NCBI GenBank assembly: GCA_036794395.1
Contig: DAIRGS010000050.1
Location: 1 to 32,090 of the forward strand
Direction: 5' to 3'
Length of the DNA: 32,090 bases
Origin: DASXMX01 sp036794395
GTDB taxonomy: Bacteria; Planctomycetota; Phycisphaerae; Tepidisphaerales; Tepidisphaeraceae
Shown: positions 15,133-21,820 of the stretch, piece after piece
Position numbering within the stretch: the stretch's first letter is position 1
Layout of the letters: every line of letters starts with the position of its first letter
Made by a program: the position numbers and the translations under genes
The notes under the pieces: generated by a model
What the model was told of the DNA's origin: nothing
Seen by the model: only the letters and a program-made list of their open reading frames with translations
Database searches by the model: none

Positions 15133-15576
15133 ACCTAAGCAGAGTTGCCCAAAGCCAGAAGCACGGGAACAAGGCGGTGGAGCACCGTAGCCAGCTGTCG
15201 TCGGTTCTTGGGGAGCGGTCAAGGCAGCGGGGACGACGCGGAGTGAGCCTTCGCGGGCGACGGTGAAGTGGCCGAGCCAGTCGATCGGCTGGGATAGAAC
15301 GGTCACGATGAAGGCGGCGACGATCTCCGGGGATCGCAGACGCGGGCGGAGCAGAATCACGCCGGGAGAAGCGGCGCGGTCGTGGCGGAAGACGAGCTCG
15401 CCGAAATCCTTGTCGAACGTGACCAGCACGCGATCTTCCCGCTGAGCGAGGGCGAGGACGATTTCATCGCTCGATCCGGGTTGCAGTTCGACCATCCAGG
15501 TGACATCGAAACCCGCGCCGCGTGCGGCGAGCACGGCTTCGCGTGGGGCGTTCTCGTTGGCAAGGAAGCGGGGCAT
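14962..15576 (-). CDS. DUF5615 PIN-like toxin, pair 2, with frameshifted C-terminus
   Basis: The frame has 204 residues, but only the first about 115 belong to DUF5615: MPRFLANENAPREAVLAARG, VTWMVELQPGSSDEIVLALA, VLVTFDKDFGELVF and a last strand GHFTVAREGSLRVVP. The family normally ends a few residues later (RVxPLP). Here the frame runs on for 86 residues, antisense to the FRG gene. Removing one base from the C run (plus GGGG 15229-15232) gives RVVPLP and a TGA at 15219-15221, the expected end. A one-base insertion has therefore probably destroyed the native stop; sequencing error is the alternative. The antitoxin partner lies 20 bp upstream. The PIN-like core is intact. Confidence 0.75.
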   Translation of the reverse strand: MPRFLANENAPREAVLAARGAGFDVTWMVELQPGSSDEIVLALAQREDRVLVTFDKDFGELVFRHDRAASPGVILLRPRLRSPEIVAAFIVTVLSQPIDWLGHFTVAREGSLRVVPAALTAPQEPTTAGYGAPPPCSRASGFGQLCLGSGEDKTSVVNGWRERREIRMNPPDRMLKQRAALAGFIEQRSHLIGRGYELLLRDRV

Positions 15577-15596
15577 GCGTCAGGGTGGAATACGAT

Positions 15597-15833
15597 TCAG
15601 GCGGGGATCGGGTAGACCCGCTCCTGCTTCATGAGTGACCCCGCGTAGCGCAGGCAGGCGGCGATGTCCTGCGGGGCCAGGTGCGGGTAGTTCGAGAGAA
15701 TTTGCTCGTTGGACCAGCCTTCGGCGAGAAGATCGATGACGAACTCGACGGCGATCCGAGTGCCGCGGATGACCGGCTTGCCGACCAGGATTTTGGGATC
15801 GATGATGATGCGGTCGTCGTCTTGATCGGGCAT
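15597..15833 (-). CDS. DUF433 antitoxin, pair 2
   Basis: The protein has 78 residues. I chose ATG 15833 because AAGGAG lies seven bases upstream; the ATG at 15857 adds eight unrelated residues. The DUF433 pattern is complete: DPKILVGKPVIRGTRIAVEF, VIDLLAEGWSNEQILSNYPH, then LAPQDIAACLRYA. It should bind and neutralise the DUF5615 toxin encoded 20 bp downstream. If that toxin is really damaged by a frameshift, this gene may no longer be under selection as an antidote. Confidence 0.88.
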   Translation of the reverse strand: MPDQDDDRIIIDPKILVGKPVIRGTRIAVEFVIDLLAEGWSNEQILSNYPHLAPQDIAACLRYAGSLMKQERVYPIPA

Positions 15834-15896
15834 GGATACGCTCCTTAACGAGGACACATTCTATATTCGAAGTGCGAAGGTGTCGATCGGAACCAT

Positions 15897-15935
15897 CCGC
15901 CGATGAAATGGAATAGCGAGCCCTCTTCATCCGCC
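15897..15935. repeat. 39-bp dispersed repeat, copy 2
   Basis: Second copy of the element at 12951-12989, same orientation, 35 of 39 bases identical. It lies between the DUF433 gene of pair 2 and the orphan antitoxin, so the two copies bracket both toxin-antitoxin pairs and the FRG gene. Confidence 0.7.
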
Positions 15936-15947
15936 AGCCCCTCCACC

Positions 15948-16178
15948 CTATACATCGGATCGCACCTTCCGCCAGGGCTTGGTGCGGCCAGCCTTGATAT
16001 CCTTCATCCCGCGAGCGAAGGAGGCTTCGAAGCCGGGAATGCTCAGTAGCTCCAACGTGGCGGGGTCGAGTTCGCGGCTCTTGACGAACGCGAGAAACTC
16101 CGAAGCGGCCCTCAACTGCGCTGGCGACATCGTGTCGATCAAGGCTTTAGCATCTCGTTTAAGCGTGAGGGTACTCAT
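15948..16178 (-). CDS. Antitoxin-like small protein without toxin
   Basis: The protein has 76 residues: MSTLTLKRDAKALIDTMSPA, QLRAASEFLAFVKSRE, then IPGFEASFARGMKDIKAGRT and PWRKVRSDV. The middle helix (S/T-P-x-x-L-R-x-A-x-x-F-L-A) and the tail W-x-x-V-R-x-D-V are like those of small antitoxins that accompany RelE/ParE toxins. No toxin gene follows: downstream is the 39-bp repeat and then the start of the DUF433 gene. It may be a leftover antitoxin or act in trans. The ribosome binding site is weak. Confidence 0.65.
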   Translation of the reverse strand: MSTLTLKRDAKALIDTMSPAQLRAASEFLAFVKSRELDPATLELLSIPGFEASFARGMKDIKAGRTKPWRKVRSDV

Positions 16179-16361
16179 GCCCGGATTCTAGCAATGAGGC
16201 CTCTGGGTTTCGAGAAGTTGATAAGCGGCTTATGATGTTGTGCGCCACGCGCGACGAGGCCTGGCGGTTGCGAATGGGCCTATGGCCTGGCTACCACGGG
16301 CCTGTCCCGGCGGCTATAATGTCGTGATGCGACAACTTGGTTGTCACGATTTGGTTTCCAT

Positions 16362-16369
16362 GGAGGTGA
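16362..16369 (+). promoter_or_regulatory. Perfect Shine-Dalgarno of rsfS
   Basis: GGAGGTGA is fully complementary to the usual 16S rRNA 3' end. Its GGAGG ends six bases before an ATT codon that is in frame with rsfS; no ATG, GTG or TTG lies in frame until 16481. A TATAAT at 16315-16320 could be the -10 of this gene, without a clear -35. Confidence 0.7.
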
Positions 16370-16372
16370 GTC

Positions 16373-16774
16373 ATTTCCGCAATACAGATCCCTGTTCGAC
16401 ACCCCCAGCAACTCGAAGAAGCGCGAAGTTTTGCGATTGACTCGGCGAAGCTGCTGGCCGATACGCGGTGCAGCAACATTGTGGTGCTGGATGTGAGTGC
16501 GACTTCGCCGTTGACGGATTTTCTGGTGATTGCGACGGGGACGAGCCCGCGGCAGATGAAGACGGCGTGCGATGAGATTGAGGAAATAGCCGGTCCACTG
16601 AATTTCAAGGCGTTGTCTCGGGCTGGGGATGGGGGCACGAATTGGACATGCATTGATTTTGTGGACGTGGTGGTTCACGTGTTCGGGACCGAGGCGCGGC
16701 AATTCTACGATCTGGAAGGGCTTTGGGGGGATGGGTCGCGGGTGGAGTGGGGTTCGGCGGCTCCGAAGGCGTGA
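16373..16774 (+). CDS. rsfS: Ribosome silencing factor RsfS, probable AUU start
   Basis: RsfS binds ribosomal protein uL14 and blocks subunit joining when nutrients are short. The family core is IVVLDVSATSPLTDFLVIAT followed by GTSPRQMKTACDEIEE, and near the end W-x-CIDFVDVVVHVFG...ARQFYDLEGLWGDG. The first conventional start is GTG 16481, inside the first conserved strand, which would delete the N-terminal helix. Homologous-looking sequence (EEARSFAIDSAKLLADTRCS) continues upstream in frame to a stop at 16367. The only plausible initiation there is ATT 16373, six bases after a perfect GGAGG; this gives 133 residues, a normal length. AUU is the start of infC in E. coli, where it gives autoregulation. 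Alternative: a frameshift near 16370. Confidence 0.85.
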   Translation: MSAIQIPVRHPQQLEEARSFAIDSAKLLADTRCSNIVVLDVSATSPLTDFLVIATGTSPRQMKTACDEIEEIAGPLNFKALSRAGDGGTNWTCIDFVDVVVHVFGTEARQFYDLEGLWGDGSRVEWGSAAPKA

Positions 16775-16784
16775 CCCAGTTTCT

Positions 16785-16952
16785 TCACCGCAGAGAAGAT
16801 TTATCACCGCAGAGACGCGGAGGACGCGGAGAATTCAGGAGAGACAAGGTTTAACCACCCAAAGCAGAGCGCATTACATCTTGCAGTTGCCAGGCCCAAG
16901 CTCTAAGTCCTCGGGTGCTTTCCCCGCGATCTCTGCGGCTCGGCGGTGAATC
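16785..16952. repeat. CACCGCAGAGACGCGG-type inverted repeat
   Basis: The gap 16775-17133 has no gene. TCACCGCAGAGA occurs twice (16785-16796 and 16804-16815), followed by CGCGGAGGACGCGGAGA. An imperfect inverted arm lies at 16922-16952 (CCCCGCGATCTCTGCGGCTCGGCGGTGAAT). This belongs to a style of dispersed intergenic repeat seen in many environmental bacteria. The rest up to the ribosome binding site of the next gene shows nothing else. Confidence 0.6.
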
Positions 16953-17133
16953 ACACTTCATTGGGGCTGAACGAGCGATTTGGCGGAAAAATCGGCAAAT
17001 CTGCGTAATTTGCAGCATTGAACGAGCTACCGGGAACGATATATTGAACTAAAGCAGAAGGGAAGGCGGTTGCGCTGGCAGGTGTTTGCCGGGCGCGGTC
17101 TTCTGCATCGACCGGCAAATCGGAGAGTGATGG

Positions 17134-20100
17134 ATGCCTAAGGACATCGCCCAACGGCGGTTGCGCCGCGCGGCCATGGAGTGGCTTGAGTCTCGCACGA
17201 TGCTGTCGGCGTATGTGGTGACGAACAATGCGGACAGCGGGGCTGGTTCGTTGCGGCAGGCGATGCTGGATTCGAATGCGAACACAGCCGGGGCACCCAA
17301 CGAGATCGATTTTGCAATTGGGACGGGGGCGCAGGTTATTACACTGGCATCCCCCCTGCCGGCGGTTTCGACGCCGGTATATTTGAATGCGACTTCGCAG
17401 CCGGGGTACAGCAATACGCCGTTGATTCAGATTAACGGGTGGGGCCTGAGCATTGGGGCGGGAAATACGACGGTTCGCGGGTTCAACATTATTTCGAACA
17501 ATTCCGGGCCGCTGATCACGCTGGCGCAGAACAATGGCGACATCATCCAGGGTAACTGGCTGGGCACGAATGCGGCCGGTACCGCGGCGCAGGGCAACAG
17601 CCAGTATGGCATATACGTCAACAACACGGCGAACAATCTGATTGGCGGAACGACGGCGGCGCAGCGGAATGTGATTTCGGGATCGACGGCGATCGCCAGC
17701 AATGGCTCGACTTCGGGGAGCGCGGGCATTTATATCTTCGGGCTTAACGCCATTGGGAACACGGTTCAGGGCAACTACATCGGGACCGACGCCACGGGGA
17801 CGGCGGCGATTGGCAATGTGAATGGCGTCGATATTGAATGGAGCGCCAGTCACAACACCATTGGCGGCAGCGCGGCCGGGGCGGGGAACCTGATCTCGGG
17901 GAACACGGCACGAAATATCTACTGCACCAATAGTGCGTACCAGACCCAGATCCTGGGCAATATTATCGGCCTGAATGCATCGGGCACCGCTGCGGTGAAT
18001 ACCGCGACGAACATCGGCATCGACATTGAATATTCGACCAACAACTTTGTTGGCGGGGCTTCGGCCGCGACGCGGAATGTGATCTCGGGGCAGCAGTACG
18101 GCATTTACACTTACGGTTTTTCGGGGACTCAGGGCGCGTTTCAGACGATCCAGGGCAACTACATCGGCACGGATATCACGGGTGTCACGGCGATCGGCAA
18201 CGCCAAATCGGGCGTGGTGCTGCAATCGCAGAGCAATACGCTGGGAGGCACGTCGGCTTCGCAGCGAAATATCATCTCGGGAAATCTGGTTGGTGTGACG
18301 GTGTATGTGGCCTTCAATTTGGTGGAGGGCAATTACATCGGATTGAACGTCAATGGAGCGGCGCTAGGGAACACGGGCAACGGGGTCCTGATGGAGGGCG
18401 TGGGCGGGAATATCGGGGGGACCGGTGCCGGTGCGGGGAATGTGATCTCGGCCAATGGGAACGGGATTGTTGTCGATATGCCGTTCGGGACGATTCAGGG
18501 GAATTTCATCGGGACGAATGCGGCGGGGACCGCGGCGATTGGGAATCAGGCCAATGGGATTCTGGTCAATCAGCCTTCGACGAACATAGGCGGAGCAGGT
18601 AGCGCGCGAAATGTCATCTCGGGTAACGGGCTTTCGGGGATTACAGTTTTTGGGACGGCCAGCACGACCTCGAACGTTATTCAGGGGAACTATCTTGGAC
18701 TGAATGCCGCGGGGACGGCGGGCATTCCGAATGGTCAGTCGGGCATCAATATCATTGGTGCTGCGCAGACGACGGTGGGCGGGTCGATTCCGAATGTGAT
18801 CGCGTTCAATTTTGGAGCCGGCATTACGGTGAGCAACGCGACGGCGAGCGGAGATATCCTCTCGCAGAATTCGATCTATTCGAACGGTGGGATTGGGATC
18901 GATCTGGGCGGAGACGGCGCTACGCCGAATCATTCTGGTGGATTGGTGACCGGCCCTAATGGGCTGATCAATCATCCGGTCTTGAGTTCGGTTGTGTTTA
19001 CGGGGGCTAATACGACGGTGAACGGGTTATTGAACGGCGCCGCGAGCTCGACTTTCACGGTTGAGTTTTTTGCGAGCCCAGCCGGCAGCGGAACGCTTCA
19101 GGGGAAGACTTATTTGGGCAATATCTCGGTGACGACGGATGCGAGCGGCAACGCGACATTTACCGCGACGTTGTCAGCGACAACTTCAGGGCAAACCATC
19201 ACTTCAACGGCGAGCGATTCGGCGGGGAATACCAGCGAGTTTTCGCTGGGGGTGACTTCGGCATCTGCGACGGTGGTTTCGCGGCAGATGTTCTACAACA
19301 ACTCGGTGTATGACGCGCTGAATCCCGCGGCGAACAGCGCGGACGACAACGCGATCGCGCAGGGGAAGCAGGCGCTGCTGGCCGGCGGCGGGACGGCGAT
19401 GCTGGCGAATTACTCGAGCTTCAGCCGGGGGATTAACGGCATCATCGTGGACATCGCGAACCTGCCGAACCTGGTGACGGCTTCGGACTTTTCATTTTTG
19501 TCGGGGACGAATTCAAGTCCGAGCTTGTGGACGAACGTGCCGGTGCCGACGGCGGTTGCGGTGCGGCCGGGCGGTGGAGCGAATGGGTCGACGCGGGTGG
19601 ACATCACGTTTGCCGATGGCTCGATTTTGAATCAGTGGTTAAAAGTAACGATCAAGTCGAACATCAACACGGGACTTGGGACGCCGGATGTGTTTTATTT
19701 CGGGAGCCTGGTGGGCTCGGCAATTGGAACGGCATCGGGCGGGGTATTTACGGTGACGACCGCGGACCAAACCTCTGCGGCGAATGATCTGCACACGTTC
19801 CTGACCCCGGCCACGATCGTGAATGTGAACGATTTCAATCGGGACGGACGGGTGGATGCGACGGATCAGGTGATTGCCCGGTACAACGTCAACACTTCCA
19901 TACCGGCGTTGCAGATTGCCGCAGGGAGCGCGACGCCGGGAGTAGTTGCGGCGGCCGTGGTGCAGCAGCCGGCTGGTTTGGCGCCGACGAGCGACGAAGT
20001 TTACATGTGGCAATTGATCAACCGCATTCGCGCCAATCCATCGGCAGCGGCGACGCAGTATGGGATCGATCTCAACGAGGGATTAGCTGCGGGGACGATT

Positions 20101-21567
20101 TCGACTTCGCCCGAGCAGCCGGTGGCGATGAATGGCACGTTGGTACAGAGCGCCCATCTGCATAGCCAGTGGATGCTGGCCAATCAGACGTTCAGCCACA
20201 ATGAAGGATCGGTCGACCCGCAGACACGGATGCAAAATGCGGGGTATGTGTTTACGGCTCCTTCGGGATCGGGAGAGAATCTGAGCGTGCGCGGGACCAA
20301 GGGTGTGCTGATCGACACGCAGATGATCGACCAGGAAATCGCGGACTTGTTTACGGATACATCCACCGCGGGGCGCGGGCATCGGCTTAACCTGCTGAAT
20401 GGGAATTTCACGGACGTTGGAACGGGTGTGACGACGGGGATATTCCAGGGGTTTAACTCGTTACTTGCGACGCAGGATTTTGCGTATTCGGCGGGCGCGG
20501 GGCCGTATCTGACGGGCGTGGTGTTTAACGATGCGCGGATTCACGACAATTTTTATGAGCCGGGCGAAGGGTTGGGTGGCGTGACGATTACGGCGGTACG
20601 TGCCAGCGACCAGGCGACGTTTACGACGACTTCGTGGCCGGCGGGTGCTTATACGCTGACGGTGCCGGCGGGGACATACACGGTGACTGCCACGGGCGGA
20701 TCGCTGGGTGCGACGATTGCGCACTCAAACGTGGTGGTGGGCGCTCAAAATGTGGAGCAGGATTTTGTGCCGGTGCAGCCTTATGTGGCGGGCCGGTTTG
20801 TGTTCTACAACAACAGCGCTTTTGACGGGAACAACTCGGCGGCCAATTCGAACGACGACGGCGCGATCGCACCGGATAAGAAGGCGTTGTTGCCTGGGGT
20901 GCCGGCGAGCTTTGCGAATTACACAAGCTACTCGCGGGGCATTAACGGGATCATGGTCGACCTGGGCGGGCTGCCGGCGGGGGTTACGCCGGTAGCGTCG
21001 GATTTCAGCTTCAAGGTTGGGAATAATGCGACTTCGGGAAGCTGGAGCGCGGGGCCGGCGCCGGCGTTCATGGTCCGGCCGGGGGCGGGCGTTGGTGGAT
21101 CGACGCGGGTTGAGTTTACGTGGGCCGATGGGGCGATTCGCAATATGTGGCTTCAGGTGACGGTTGCGCCCAGTGGGACGTCGGGATTGAGTACGCCGGA
21201 CGTTTTCTATTTTGGCAATGCGGTGGGCGAGAGCGGAGATGAACCCGCGGCGGCAAACGTGGGCATCACCGATTATCTGAGCACGCGAAGCAACCTGCAG
21301 ACGTTCCTGAACCCTGCGGGGCTGACGAATACGTTTGATTTCAATCGGGACGGGCGAGTTGATGCCACGGATCAGGTGATCACGCGGAACAACAACGGGT
21401 TTTCGCTGGTGCTCTTCACGCCGGTGGATACGGGGGGGGCGACAAGTGCAACTACGTCGAACAGCCTGGTGCCGGCGGTGAGTGGCACGGATGGGACGAC
21501 GAGATCGTCCAAGGATAAGAACCCCGGGCGCGCGAATGGGCATCTGACTTTGGCGAAGGTGAAGTAA
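17134..21567 (+). CDS. Giant surface protein: LEPR-XLL-like N-terminus, beta-helix, CAP domain, two dockerin-like modules
   Basis: This protein has 1477 residues with GGAGAG six bases before ATG 17134. The start RRAAMEWLESRTMLS resembles the LEPR-XLL motif of planctomycete surface proteins. SGAGSLRQAMLDSNA begins a parallel beta-helix (about 30-630) with many GNYIGTDATGTAAIGN-like turns. A beta-sandwich (640-710) follows. Module M1 (717-912: FYNNS, ANSxDDxAIAxxKxALL, SRGINGIxVD, TPDVFYFG) ends in the calcium-loop FNRDGRVDATDQVIARYN. A CAP/SCP domain (about 950-1110; SAHLHSQWMLANQTFSHNEG, GENL, GHRLNLL) and a Gly/Thr-rich beta domain precede a second copy of the module (1221-1415) with FNRDGRVDATDQVITRNN. 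It is probably displayed on the cell surface. No catalytic residues were assigned for the beta-helix. Confidence 0.85.
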   Translation: MPKDIAQRRLRRAAMEWLESRTMLSAYVVTNNADSGAGSLRQAMLDSNANTAGAPNEIDFAIGTGAQVITLASPLPAVSTPVYLNATSQPGYSNTPLIQINGWGLSIGAGNTTVRGFNIISNNSGPLITLAQNNGDIIQGNWLGTNAAGTAAQGNSQYGIYVNNTANNLIGGTTAAQRNVISGSTAIASNGSTSGSAGIYIFGLNAIGNTVQGNYIGTDATGTAAIGNVNGVDIEWSASHNTIGGSAAGAGNLISGNTARNIYCTNSAYQTQILGNIIGLNASGTAAVNTATNIGIDIEYSTNNFVGGASAATRNVISGQQYGIYTYGFSGTQGAFQTIQGNYIGTDITGVTAIGNAKSGVVLQSQSNTLGGTSASQRNIISGNLVGVTVYVAFNLVEGNYIGLNVNGAALGNTGNGVLMEGVGGNIGGTGAGAGNVISANGNGIVVDMPFGTIQGNFIGTNAAGTAAIGNQANGILVNQPSTNIGGAGSARNVISGNGLSGITVFGTASTTSNVIQGNYLGLNAAGTAGIPNGQSGINIIGAAQTTVGGSIPNVIAFNFGAGITVSNATASGDILSQNSIYSNGGIGIDLGGDGATPNHSGGLVTGPNGLINHPVLSSVVFTGANTTVNGLLNGAASSTFTVEFFASPAGSGTLQGKTYLGNISVTTDASGNATFTATLSATTSGQTITSTASDSAGNTSEFSLGVTSASATVVSRQMFYNNSVYDALNPAANSADDNAIAQGKQALLAGGGTAMLANYSSFSRGINGIIVDIANLPNLVTASDFSFLSGTNSSPSLWTNVPVPTAVAVRPGGGANGSTRVDITFADGSILNQWLKVTIKSNINTGLGTPDVFYFGSLVGSAIGTASGGVFTVTTADQTSAANDLHTFLTPATIVNVNDFNRDGRVDATDQVIARYNVNTSIPALQIAAGSATPGVVAAAVVQQPAGLAPTSDEVYMWQLINRIRANPSAAATQYGIDLNEGLAAGTISTSPEQPVAMNGTLVQSAHLHSQWMLANQTFSHNEGSVDPQTRMQNAGYVFTAPSGSGENLSVRGTKGVLIDTQMIDQEIADLFTDTSTAGRGHRLNLLNGNFTDVGTGVTTGIFQGFNSLLATQDFAYSAGAGPYLTGVVFNDARIHDNFYEPGEGLGGVTITAVRASDQATFTTTSWPAGAYTLTVPAGTYTVTATGGSLGATIAHSNVVVGAQNVEQDFVPVQPYVAGRFVFYNNSAFDGNNSAANSNDDGAIAPDKKALLPGVPASFANYTSYSRGINGIMVDLGGLPAGVTPVASDFSFKVGNNATSGSWSAGPAPAFMVRPGAGVGGSTRVEFTWADGAIRNMWLQVTVAPSGTSGLSTPDVFYFGNAVGESGDEPAAANVGITDYLSTRSNLQTFLNPAGLTNTFDFNRDGRVDATDQVITRNNNGFSLVLFTPVDTGGATSATTSNSLVPAVSGTDGTTRSSKDKNPGRANGHLTLAKVK

Positions 21568-21614
21568 GTCACGTCGCGGAACTCGAAATTAAAACGATGT
21601 CGCTTGGCGCGCCG

Positions 21615-21722
21615 ACCCCCACGCCGGGGCACAGCGGAGATGTACTCATCGCAGCGCCGCCCCGGATTCTTTTGGCGCGAATGGCAGCGGTCGGAGAATC
21701 CGGGGCGGCGCGGCGTGGGGTG
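21615..21722. repeat. Asymmetric inverted-repeat element, copy 1
   Basis: Outer arms CCCCACGCCG (21617-21626) and CGGCGTGGGG (21711-21720), inner perfect 16-bp arms CGCCGCCCCGGATTCT (21655-21670) and AGAATCCGGGGCGGCG (21695-21710). The left side alone has an extra 28 bases including AGCGGAGATGTACTCATC and GCAGCG, identical over 24 bases to the copy at 27757-27894. It lies between two convergent genes, where it could also stop transcription. The remaining bases of 21568-21820 hold no gene. Confidence 0.75.
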
Positions 21723-21820
21723 CGCGCGGCGTGGAATCGTGCATCGCGATATCATCGTGTTTAATTCCCGTAGCACAGTCAGTCAGAAGGACCGCGCCGC
21801 TGGAAGCAGGGTTGGCAGAA

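Noticed and set aside
17600..17660. AAC-rich stretches considered as a DGR template repeat
   Set aside because: They code for beta-helix turns and do not resemble the variable repeat at 11988-12110.
16951..18225. 424-residue antisense frame over the beta-helix gene
   Set aside because: Arg/Ala-rich shadow of the surface protein, without family motifs or a ribosome binding site.
17560..18730. Possible tandem DNA repeats or CRISPR-like spacing in the beta-helix region
   Set aside because: The repeats are at protein level (GNYIGTDATGTAAIGN turns) with diverged DNA and irregular spacing.
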